Assembly (NCBI RefSeq): GCF_900185715.1
Contig: NZ_FYAS01000007.1
Coordinates: 1-64,000, forward strand
DNA length: 64,000 bases
Reading direction: 5' to 3'
DNA from: Allobosea sp. CS1GBMeth4
GTDB taxonomy: Bacteria > Pseudomonadota > Alphaproteobacteria > Rhizobiales > Beijerinckiaceae
The number at the start of each line of letters is the position of its first letter. Positions within the stretch are counted from its first letter, which is position 1. A model generated the notes under the pieces. It was not told the origin of the DNA. It did no database searches and saw nothing but the letters and a program-made list of their open reading frames with translations. This document shows, in pieces, positions 17,276-24,423 of this stretch. Both the position numbers and the translations under genes were made by a program.

Positions 17276-17503
17276 ATGGCGCATATGTTCACGGTCTGCC
17301 GTACCGCTCAAGGGTGGGCCGTCCGTGACGCTACGGGGGCACTCTACGGCATCAGCGCGGATTTGACGGCAACATGCGGTGCGGCTGATCGGATGGCGCA
17401 CCGCATCGGGGGAAGCGTCGTTGTGACAGAGGATGCGAAAGCGCAGCTGTCCTCGATCGGGTTTGCCCATCGCTACCCCGTCGTCGGAAGGGAGCTCACT
17501 TAG
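17276..17503 (+). CDS. Small protein, unknown
   Basis: The 75-residue product has GGAGG five bases before the ATG. It begins MAHMFTVCRTAQGWAVRDATGA, then LYGISADLTATCGAADRMAHR and VVVTEDAKAQL. The strand-turn-strand start followed by a helix resembles the small DUF2188-like domain, but the match is loose. Function is unknown. Confidence 0.6.
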   Translation: MAHMFTVCRTAQGWAVRDATGALYGISADLTATCGAADRMAHRIGGSVVVTEDAKAQLSSIGFAHRYPVVGRELT

Positions 17504-17692
17504 AACCGCCGGGTCGGCTCGGCTGAGATGAGTGCAATCCGCTTCCGGCCCTTGGCTGACCTTACGCCCCAGCTCTCTCGGCCTTCCGCTTCGCCGCCTC
17601 GGCATCTTGGCAGCGGCCGCAGGCGGTTTGGGTGCTGAGAATGGTCAGCGGTCCGGATGGTCGACCCGGTCCAATCACAATATCGGTGTGCC

Positions 17693-18133
17693 TCACCGAG
17701 GGCTGTTGCGCTCCTTCGGAGGAACACTCTGTCCCTGCTTGCGCCCAAGCCCTAGCGTCCTGGCCATCTGCGAGCGCTGTTCGGTATAGTTCGGCGCGAC
17801 CATGGGGTAGTCCGCCGGCAGACCCCATTTGGCGCGATATTCTTCCGGCGACATATTGTAGGCCGTGCGCAGATGCCGCTTCAGCGACTTGAACGGCTTG
17901 CCGTCCTCGAGGCTGTAGATCGCATCGGGCGTGACAGATTTCCGGATCGGAACGGCGGGGACTGGCTTTCCGATCGGAGCTGCCGGCCCAAGCTCCATTC
18001 CCAGGCCGAGCAAGGCGGCGTGTGTCCTCTCGATCAGGCCGGCGAGATCGGCTTGCGGAACGCGGTTATGCCGGACATAGGCCGATACGACCATCGTCGC
18101 GAGGCCGAGCAGTTCCTTGGCTTTATCGGACAT
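17693..18133 (-). CDS. Ros/MucR family transcriptional regulator lacking zinc ligands
   Basis: The 146-residue product has the MucR layout: an N-terminal oligomerisation helix (AKELLGLATMVVSAYVRHN), a linker, then the Ros DNA-binding domain with SLEDGKPFKSLKRHLRTAY and EYRAKWGLPADYPMVAPNY. In zinc-containing members the first ligand is Cys, but here it is Ser74, and the second His is Ala91; His87 remains. Zinc-free Ros homologues are known in Mesorhizobium, so it may still fold and bind AT-rich DNA. AGGAAA six bases upstream supports the start. Canonical MucR proteins control exopolysaccharide genes, which fits the content of this window. Confidence 0.85.
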   Translation of the reverse strand: MSDKAKELLGLATMVVSAYVRHNRVPQADLAGLIERTHAALLGLGMELGPAAPIGKPVPAVPIRKSVTPDAIYSLEDGKPFKSLKRHLRTAYNMSPEEYRAKWGLPADYPMVAPNYTEQRSQMARTLGLGRKQGQSVPPKERNSPR

Positions 18134-18428
18134 TGCGTTTCCTGTTCAGGGAGGCGCCTTCGTACGAGCGCCGTGCCATTGGAAGGCAAGCTTGCCCCTC
18201 CCCGAGACAGCCTCGCTGTTCCCTGGAGTCACATCCAAGCGCAGGCACTGACCGGGCATCACGCGGAAAAGCCCGCCTATGCTGAAGTGGAGCCTCGCCT
18301 CGTTCCTGGCTCGGCCGGCGAGCTCCGATAGGTGCCTTTTTCGGGCTATTCGGTCAAATAAATATTGCGGTCTGGAATGAATTTCCCAGAGATTCAATGG
18401 CTCTCACCAGCGTGACATAATTGAGTCA

Positions 18429-18457
18429 TTGACATTGGCGAGGATTTGGCTATATAA
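18429..18457 (+). promoter_or_regulatory. Sigma-70-type promoter of the cold-shock gene
   Basis: TTGACA at 18429-18434 is followed after 16 bases by TATATA (18451-18456). Transcription would begin near 18464, leaving a leader of about 135 bases before the ATG at 18599. Long leaders are typical of cold-shock mRNAs and can act as thermosensors. Confidence 0.65.
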
Positions 18458-18598
18458 GTTCCGTCGATATTGCTTGGGCGGCCCTAGTTATTTTCGCGTT
18501 TCGGCGCGGCTCTGATGAATCCCTCCTTTCGAAATCGTTCTGAATTCGCCGAGCATCCGTTCGGCGAACGACAGGTCTTGCCATAAGGAGGGTTCATT

Positions 18599-18808
18599 AT
18601 GACCACCGGCACAGTGAAATGGTTCAACTCGACCAAGGGCTTCGGCTTCATCCAGCCTGACGACGGCAGCCAGGACGTGTTCGTCCACATCTCCGCCGTC
18701 GAGCGCGCCGGCATGCGCGACCTGCGCGAAGGCCAGAAGATCGGCTTTGAGGTCGCACGCGACAACAGGTCCGGCAAAATGGCTGCGGAGCAGCTTCAGG
18801 CCGCGTGA
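18599..18808 (+). CDS. Cold-shock protein (CspA family)
   Basis: This 69-residue single OB-fold RNA chaperone has both RNA-binding motifs: KGFGFI (RNP1) and VFVHIS (RNP2). It starts [20 protein letters not shown], which is classic for the family. AAGGAGG precedes the ATG. A strong promoter lies 142 bases upstream of the ATG and a perfect terminator follows, so it is transcribed alone. Confidence 0.95.
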   Translation: MTTGTVKWFNSTKGFGFIQPDDGSQDVFVHISAVERAGMRDLREGQKIGFEVARDNRSGKMAAEQLQAA

Positions 18809-18872
18809 TCTGACGGTCTTCACGACAATGACCACGGATGTACTGGCATTGTCGACAGACAGGTCACTCGAG

Positions 18873-18903
18873 AAAAGGCCAGGCTTCTGCCTGGCCTTTT
18901 TTA
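18873..18903 (+). terminator. Rho-independent terminator after the cold-shock gene
   Basis: The perfect inverted repeat AAAAGGCCAGGC and GCCTGGCCTTTT with a four-base TTCT loop is followed by further T residues. It lies about 65 bases after the stop codon at 18808. Confidence 0.9.
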
Positions 18904-18942
18904 TTGCCGCTGGCGACAGCGAGAACCAGAGCGGAGACGGAC

Positions 18943-19152
18943 ATGGCTGAACATTCGAAGCAGCGCATCGCAGCCGACAATCACTTTCTCAGGATCCAGA
19001 CGAAATGGCTGGCGCGGAACAGGATCATGTCCGAGAGCGAAAGCATCGCCCTGGCGCGCGATGCGAACACGGCAAGGCTGAAGCAACTGCGTCTGGAAAA
19101 GGACGCACGCGACCGGGAGTCCAGCGCGACGGGCAGCCGTCGCGCTGGTTAG
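18943..19152 (+). CDS. Small charged protein, paralogue of the gene at 10272-10496
   Basis: The 69-residue product begins MAEHSKQRIAADNHFLRIQT and contains RNRIMSES and ARDANTARLKQLRLEKDARD. It aligns without gaps to the small protein in the carbohydrate operon at 10272. It lies 40 bases after the terminator of the cold-shock gene, so it needs its own promoter. Function is unknown; it is helical and highly charged. Confidence 0.65.
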   Translation: MAEHSKQRIAADNHFLRIQTKWLARNRIMSESESIALARDANTARLKQLRLEKDARDRESSATGSRRAG

Positions 19153-19154
19153 TG

Positions 19155-19626
19155 CTACAAGTCCGTCTGCTCAGGCAGGAGCAGAGCATCATCGACTTCG
19201 ATGCCGAGGTATCGGACGGTGCTTTCGAGCTTGGAGTGCCCAAGCAGCAACTGGCAGGCGCGAAGGTTGCCGGTGCGCTTGTAGATCAAGGCGACTTTCG
19301 TACGCCGGAGGCTGTGTGTCCCATAGAGTGCAGGATCGAGGCCGATCAGGCCAACCCAGCCGTTGAGCAGGCGGCCATATTGCCGGGTCGTCACATGGTC
19401 GCCGGTCGGCTGCGGCTAGGGAAGAGCCAATCGCCAGTTGCCGCCGGTCGTCTCCTGAGCCAGGCCGTCAGCGCTTCGCGGGTCGGATCGGTCAGTTCGA
19501 ATGGCACCGGCCGGTTTTCTGCTGGATGATCGACGTTCTCAACCTTACGGTTCCGCCAAGCACGACATCGCCCACTGTAACCACAACCCCGTCAAACTCT
19601 CGGTTCTTGGCCTGCTGCACCGTCAT
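19155..19626 (-). pseudogene. Tyrosine recombinase (phage-type integrase) remnant, frameshifted
   Basis: Three frames join into one integrase C-terminal half. The last, intact frame (19155-19394) carries HSLRR (the HxxR box), LLLGHSKLESTVRYLGIEV (with the catalytic His-to-Tyr spacing) and a TTRQYGRLLNGWV helix. Upstream frames give RPVPFELTDPTREAL and LFPSRSR, then IIQQKTGR. The breaks fall near 19400-19410 (one base lost) and near 19505-19515 (apparently one CCGG unit lost from a tandem). The first catalytic Arg region is missing or unrecognisable. It is therefore not functional. Confidence 0.7.
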
Positions 19627-19710
19627 TTGCCCGCCCGGTTGCTACAAAGGGCACCGCTTTGGCGCGTCATCTCCGCAACCTCGTCCAGCGCAACCGCATC
19701 CTTCATTCGC

Positions 19711-20067
19711 TCAGGCTGGCGGCTGAGGCCGCCGGTCCGGCCGACGCAGCAAGGCTTCGCTGCGCGCGAGCGCTGCGTCGACCTCGCGTCCCTGTGCCGT
19801 CAGGGCGTATTCGACATGGCGCACACGCTCACTCAGATCGCGACGCTCGACATAGCCGGCCGCCTCGAGCGCCTTCAATCTCGCTGACAGGACGCGGGCG
19901 GAGATGCCTGACGGCAACTGGCGTCGCAGGGCGCCAAAGCGCAGCGTCCCATGGCGAGCGAGCGCAAACACGACGTGGCTCATCCATTCCTGAGCGAAGA
20001 ATTTCAGCAGAGGATCGGCAAGACACCCATCTTCTCCGATTGACTGAATCTGAACTTCGTTCTGCAT
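19711..20067 (-). CDS. HxlR family transcriptional regulator
   Basis: The 118-residue winged-helix protein has the HxlR core: LLKFFAQEWMSHVVFALARHG (recognition region start), RFGALRRQLPSGISARVLSARLKALEAAGYV and a wing VRHVEYALTAQG. The spacing is normal for HxlR-type repressors, which often sense redox or electrophilic stress. It is divergent from the isochorismatase-hydrolase operon with an 88-base gap, so it most likely controls that operon and itself. Confidence 0.85.
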   Translation of the reverse strand: MQNEVQIQSIGEDGCLADPLLKFFAQEWMSHVVFALARHGTLRFGALRRQLPSGISARVLSARLKALEAAGYVERRDLSERVRHVEYALTAQGREVDAALARSEALLRRPDRRPQPPA

Positions 20068-20076
20068 GGACCGAGG

Positions 20077-20096
20077 TAGTATCCCGTCTGTAACTA
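20077..20096. promoter_or_regulatory. Possible HxlR operator
   Basis: A TAGT-N12-ACTA inverted repeat lies in the 88-base gap between the divergent HxlR regulator and the hydrolase operon. HxlR-family operators are often such short, spaced palindromes. The arms are only four bases, so chance is possible. Confidence 0.3.
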
Positions 20097-20155
20097 ATGG
20101 TCATTGCCGTGATGCGGCGCTAGCGTCTCCGCAATTCTAACCGGAGACCCCGCCC

Positions 20156-20809
20156 GTGTCCCACGCCAAAGCCGCTCCCGGCAAAGCCCTGCTGACGCCG
20201 CAGGATCACACGCTCATCCTGATCGACTTCCAGTCGCAGATGTCCTTCGCGACCAGGTCGATCGACGCTGTGACATTGCGCAACAACGCCGCGCTGATCT
20301 CGCATGCCGCAGCCGGTTTCGGCGTCTCGACGATCCTGACGACCGTCGCCGAAAAGAGCTTCTCCGGACCGATGTTCAGCGAGATCACCGAGGCCTTTCC
20401 GGGCCAGAAGCTGCTCGACCGCACCTCGATGAACACATGGGAGGACGAAGCCGTCATCGCGAAGGTCAACGAGATCGGCAAGCCGCGCGTCGTGCTCGCC
20501 GGGCTCTGGACTGGCGTCTGCATCGTCGGGCCGGCGCTCTCGGCGCTGGAGCAGGGCTTCGAGGTCTACGTCATCGCTGATGCCTGCGGCGACGTCTCGG
20601 ACGAGGCGCATGAGCGCGCCATGGACCGCATGGTCCAGGCCGGGGCGCGACCGATGACGGCGCTGCAATACCTGCTCGAGCTGCAGCGCGACTGGGCTCG
20701 CGCCGAGACCTACGACCTCACCACCGGTATCGCCAAGAAGTTCGGCGGCGCCTACGGGCTCGGCATCATCTACGCCAAGACGATGTTCGGCGCACAGGAA
20801 GGACACTGA
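20156..20809 (+). CDS. Isochorismatase-family cysteine hydrolase (YcaC-like)
   Basis: The 217-residue product has the fold signatures LILIDFQSQM (catalytic Asp), WTGVCIVGPALSALEQGFE (catalytic Cys with the preceding turn) and the later AGARPMTALQYLLELQRDW, which is specific to the YcaC-like branch. The third catalytic residue (usually Lys) is not obvious to me. The substrate is unknown. A GTG start is supported by GGAG nine bases upstream. It is the first gene of the operon that runs to 26063. Confidence 0.85.
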   Translation: MSHAKAAPGKALLTPQDHTLILIDFQSQMSFATRSIDAVTLRNNAALISHAAAGFGVSTILTTVAEKSFSGPMFSEITEAFPGQKLLDRTSMNTWEDEAVIAKVNEIGKPRVVLAGLWTGVCIVGPALSALEQGFEVYVIADACGDVSDEAHERAMDRMVQAGARPMTALQYLLELQRDWARAETYDLTTGIAKKFGGAYGLGIIYAKTMFGAQEGH

Positions 20810-20812
20810 ATT

Positions 20813-21649
20813 ATGCCAAGCGTCACCACAAAGGACGGGGTGGAGATCTTCTTCAAGGATTGGGGGCCGAAGGAAGCGCGGCCGATCATGTTCCATCACG
20901 GCTGGCCGCTCTCGTCAGACGACTGGGACGGCCAGATGCTGTTCTTCCTGTCCAAGGGCTACCGCGTCGTCGCCCATGACCGCCGCGGCCACGGCCGGTC
21001 TGCGCAGGTGAGCGAGGGCCACGACATGGACCATTACGCCGCCGACGCCGCGGCTGTGGCCGAGCATCTCGACCTGCGTGGTGCCGTTCATATCGGCCAT
21101 TCCACCGGCGGCGGCGAGGTCGCCCGCTACGTCGCCCGGCATGGCGAGCCGCAGGGCCGCGTCGCCAAGGCTGTGCTGGTCAGCGCCGTGCCGCCGATCA
21201 TGGCGAAGACCGAAACCCACCCGGAAGGTCTGCCGCTCGAGGTCTTCGACGGGCTGCGCACGGCGCTCGCCGACAACCGCGCCCAGTTCTTCCGCGACCT
21301 GCCCGCCGGCCCCTTCTACGGTTTCAACAGGCCGGGGGCGAAGGTCTCCGAAGGCGTGGTCCAGAACTGGTGGCGCCAAGGCATGACCGGCGGCGCCAAG
21401 GCCCACTACGACGGCATCAAGGCGTTCTCGGAGACTGACCAGACCGAGGATCTCAGGGCCATCAGCGTGCCGACGCTGGTGCTGCATGGCGAGGACGACC
21501 AGATCGTGCCGATCGACGCCTCGGCCCGCCTCTCGATCAAGCTGCTCAGGAACGGCACGCTCAAGACCTATCCGGGCTTCTCGCACGGCATGCTCACTGT
21601 CAATGCCGACGTGATCAACCCCGACCTGCTCGCCTTCATCGAAGGCTGA
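20813..21649 (+). CDS. Alpha/beta hydrolase, non-haem chloroperoxidase type
   Basis: The 278-residue product has an intact triad: nucleophile Ser97 in GHSTGG, an Asp near 228-229 in GEDDQIVP and His258 in GFSHGM. The oxyanion region HHGWP and the overall sequence (FFKDWGPKEARPIMFHHGWP) are those of bacterial cofactor-free haloperoxidases/esterases. It starts three bases after the preceding hydrolase and shares the operon. The physiological substrate is unknown. Confidence 0.88.
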   Translation: MPSVTTKDGVEIFFKDWGPKEARPIMFHHGWPLSSDDWDGQMLFFLSKGYRVVAHDRRGHGRSAQVSEGHDMDHYAADAAAVAEHLDLRGAVHIGHSTGGGEVARYVARHGEPQGRVAKAVLVSAVPPIMAKTETHPEGLPLEVFDGLRTALADNRAQFFRDLPAGPFYGFNRPGAKVSEGVVQNWWRQGMTGGAKAHYDGIKAFSETDQTEDLRAISVPTLVLHGEDDQIVPIDASARLSIKLLRNGTLKTYPGFSHGMLTVNADVINPDLLAFIEG

Positions 21650-21654
21650 TCCCC

Positions 21655-21677
21655 GCGGCGCGGCAGTGCCGCGCCGC
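21655..21677. repeat. Perfect GC-rich hairpin between cistrons
   Basis: Arms GCGGCGCGGC and GCCGCGCCGC (10 bp) flank an AGT loop, five bases after the stop of the alpha/beta hydrolase. There is no T-tract. It probably stabilises the upstream mRNA or lowers expression of the downstream XapX gene. Confidence 0.5.
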
Positions 21678-21703
21678 CCTCCGCGCCACGACCGGAAGGC
21701 CCC

Positions 21704-21988
21704 ATGAAGCTCTATCTCGTCTCGCTCGGCGCCGGCCTGCTGGTCGGCATCGTCTACAGCCTGCTCAACGTGCGCTCGCCGGCGCCACCGGCGATCGCGC
21801 TGATCGGCCTGCTCGGCATCCTCGTCGGCGAGCAGATCGTGCCGGTCGCCCGGCGCGTCATCGCCGGCGAGACACTCAGCCTGGGTTGGCTCAGGAGCGA
21901 ATGCGGCGAGCACGTCTTCGGCGCCTTGCCGTCGCGCGGCGTTGCGACGCCCGCCGATTCCAGCGGATCCGCGAGCTCCCGGTCATGA
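21704..21988 (+). CDS. XapX domain membrane protein
   Basis: The 94-residue product has two short hydrophobic segments (about residues 2-20 and 30-50) with the family motifs GAGLLVGIVYSLLNVRSPAPP and IGLLGILVGEQIVP. This is the XapX (DUF1427) domain, of unknown function and often encoded beside amidohydrolases and hydrolases as here. The C-terminal 30 residues are unusual and overlap the next start (ATGA). Confidence 0.8.
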   Translation: MKLYLVSLGAGLLVGIVYSLLNVRSPAPPAIALIGLLGILVGEQIVPVARRVIAGETLSLGWLRSECGEHVFGALPSRGVATPADSSGSASSRS

Positions 21989-23955
21989 ACCCGACACGCC
22001 GGCAAACCACGCTCGGCGGCGCGGCCGGGGCGCTGACGGCGCTCCTCGGGCCGGGCGCCGCCGCCCAGACTTCCACGACAGGACCAGCCGCCATGACCGC
22101 CGACCTCATCCTCGTCAACGGCCGCTTCACGACGCTCGACCGATCGAACCCGAACCCCGAGTCCGTCGCCATCGCCGGCGGCCGCTTCGTCGGCGTCGGC
22201 GGCGAGCGGGACATGCGTGCGCTCGCCGGTCCCACGACGCAGATCGTCGACCTCGGCAGGCGGCGCGCCGTCCCCGGCCTGATCGACAGCCACATGCACA
22301 TCATCCGCGGCGGGCTGAACTACAATATGGAGCTGCGCTGGGACGGCGTGCGCTCGCTCGCCCAGGCGATGGAGATGCTGAAGAAGCAGGTCGCGGTGAC
22401 GCCGCCGCCGCAATGGGTGCGCGTCGTCGGCGGCTTCACCGAGCATCAATTCGCCGAGAAGCGCCTGCCGACGCTGGAGGAGCTCAACGCCGTCGCCCCC
22501 GACACACCGGTCTTCATCCTGCATCTCTACGACCGCGCCCTGCTCAACGGCGCGGCCCTGCGCGCCGTCGGCTACACGAAGGACACGCCTGCCCCTCCCG
22601 GCGGCGAGATCGTGCGCGATGTCGCCGGCAACCCGACGGGGCTGCTGCTCGCCAAGCCCAACGCCACCATCCTCTACGCGACGCTGGCCAAGGGGCCGAA
22701 GCTGCCGCCCGAGTACCAGCTCAACTCCACCCGCCATTTCATGCGCGAGATGAACCGGCTCGGCGTCACCACCGTGATCGACGCCGGCGGCGGCTTCCAG
22801 AACTACCCGGACGACTACGCCATCATCGAGAAGCTGCACGCCGATGGCGAGCTGACGCTGCGCATCGCCTACAATCTCTTCACCCAGAAGCCGAAGCAGG
22901 AACTCCACGATTTCGAGACCTGGGCGAAGCAGGTCAAGCCCGGCCAGGGCGACGACCTCTACCGTCATAACGGCGCCGGCGAGATGCTGGTCTACACCGC
23001 CGCCGATTTCGAGGATTTCCGGGTCGAACAGCCGGAGATGCCGCCATCGATGGAGGACGACCTCGAGCCGGTGGTGCGCCTGCTCGCGCAGAACCGATGG
23101 CCCTGGCGTCTGCACGCGACCTATGACGAGACGATCTCGCGCGCCCTCGATGTCTTCGAGAAAGTCGACAAGGACATCCCGCTCCAGGGCCTCAATTGGT
23201 TCTTCGACCATTGCGAGACGATCAGCGACCGCAATATCGACCGCATCGCCGCACTCGGCGGCGGCATCGCCGTGCAGCACCGCATGGCCTATCAGGGCGA
23301 GGATTTCGTCGAGCGCTACGGCGCCAGGGCGGCCGAGCGCACCCCGCCGGTGGCGCGCATGCTGGAGGCGGGCGTCCCCGTCGGTGCCGGCACCGACGCG
23401 ACCCGCGTCGCCAGCTACAACCCCTGGGTCTCGCTGGCCTGGCTCGTCACCGGCAAGACGCTGGGTGGCCTCAAGCTCTACCCGCAGCGCAACCTGCTCG
23501 ATCGAGAGAGCGCTCTGAGACTCTGGACGCAAGCCAATACCTGGTTCTCGACCGAGCAGGGGAAGAAGGGCCAGATCAAGCCGGGCCAGCTCGCCGACCT
23601 CGTCGTACTCGACCGCGACTATTTCTCGGTTCCCGAGGACGAGATCCAGGACATCGAGAGCGTGATGACCCTGCTCGGCGGCAAGCCGGTGCACGGCACG
23701 GGCGACTATGCCGATCTCGCCCCGCCGCTGCCGCCGGCCATGCCCGACTGGTCGCCGGTGAGGATCTTCGGCGGCTACCGGAAGCGCGCTGTCCAGGACG
23801 GCGGCAGCCAATATGCCCTCGCTGCGGGTTGCGGCTGCGCCAGCGCCTGCGGCGTCCATGGCCATGCCCATGCGAGCGCGCTGACGGCCGCCGCGCCGGC
23901 TCGCGACGAACGCTCGTTCTGGGGGGCGCTCGGCTGCTCCTGCTGGGCCTTCTGA
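21985..23955 (+). CDS. Tat-exported amidohydrolase (YtcJ-like, amidohydrolase 3 family)
   Basis: The 656-residue product starts with a twin-arginine signal (TRRQTTLGGAAGAL) ending near AAAQT, so it is exported folded. The metal site begins at DSHMH. The large beta-sandwich/barrel core matches the YtcJ group, whose substrates are mostly unknown. The last 50 residues are Cys- and His-rich: CGCASACGVHGHAHA and GCSCWAF. Those could bind an additional metal. The start ATG overlaps the XapX stop (ATGA). I rejected the longer frame from 21886. Confidence 0.85.
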   Translation: MNPTRRQTTLGGAAGALTALLGPGAAAQTSTTGPAAMTADLILVNGRFTTLDRSNPNPESVAIAGGRFVGVGGERDMRALAGPTTQIVDLGRRRAVPGLIDSHMHIIRGGLNYNMELRWDGVRSLAQAMEMLKKQVAVTPPPQWVRVVGGFTEHQFAEKRLPTLEELNAVAPDTPVFILHLYDRALLNGAALRAVGYTKDTPAPPGGEIVRDVAGNPTGLLLAKPNATILYATLAKGPKLPPEYQLNSTRHFMREMNRLGVTTVIDAGGGFQNYPDDYAIIEKLHADGELTLRIAYNLFTQKPKQELHDFETWAKQVKPGQGDDLYRHNGAGEMLVYTAADFEDFRVEQPEMPPSMEDDLEPVVRLLAQNRWPWRLHATYDETISRALDVFEKVDKDIPLQGLNWFFDHCETISDRNIDRIAALGGGIAVQHRMAYQGEDFVERYGARAAERTPPVARMLEAGVPVGAGTDATRVASYNPWVSLAWLVTGKTLGGLKLYPQRNLLDRESALRLWTQANTWFSTEQGKKGQIKPGQLADLVVLDRDYFSVPEDEIQDIESVMTLLGGKPVHGTGDYADLAPPLPPAMPDWSPVRIFGGYRKRAVQDGGSQYALAAGCGCASACGVHGHAHASALTAAAPARDERSFWGALGCSCWAF

Positions 23956-23973
23956 GAAGGGCAGGAGGCCGCC

Positions 23974-24423
23974 ATGCCGAACGGACCACTCGCCGCGGCC
24001 GGGCAGGGCATCGAGCGGCTGCTCGCCCAGCCCTGGCTCGCGCTCCTCGCCCGCATCGCCGTCGCCCTGCCGTTCCTGCTCAGCGGCCTTGCCAAGCTCG
24101 GCGATTTCAACGGCGCGATCGCCGAGCTGCGTGGCCTGACCGGGCTCGAGCCGGCCGCTCTCCTTGCGGTGCTCGTCATCGTCACCCAGCTCGCCGGCTC
24201 GGCCCTGCTGATCGCGGGCGGCCGCTTCGCCTGGATCGGCGCCGCCGCGCTCGCAGGCTTCACCATCGTGGCGACGCTCTATGCCCACGCCTTCTGGCTG
24301 AAGCCCGAGGCCGAGCGTTTCCTGCACCGGAACATCTTCTTCGAGCATGTCTCGATCGTCGGCGGGCTCGCCCTGCTGGCGATCCTCACCGCAGACCCGG
24401 CCAGAGCGGGGCGCCCCCGATGA
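23974..24423 (+). CDS. DoxX family membrane protein
   Basis: The 149-residue product has four hydrophobic helices and the family features RIAVALPFLLSGLAKLGDF, TQLAGSALLIAGG and FFEHVSIVGGLALLAI. DoxX-like proteins are small inner-membrane proteins, some tied to redox or thiol stress. The end overlaps the MFS gene (ATGA), so it is co-translated with it. Confidence 0.85.
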   Translation: MPNGPLAAAGQGIERLLAQPWLALLARIAVALPFLLSGLAKLGDFNGAIAELRGLTGLEPAALLAVLVIVTQLAGSALLIAGGRFAWIGAAALAGFTIVATLYAHAFWLKPEAERFLHRNIFFEHVSIVGGLALLAILTADPARAGRPR

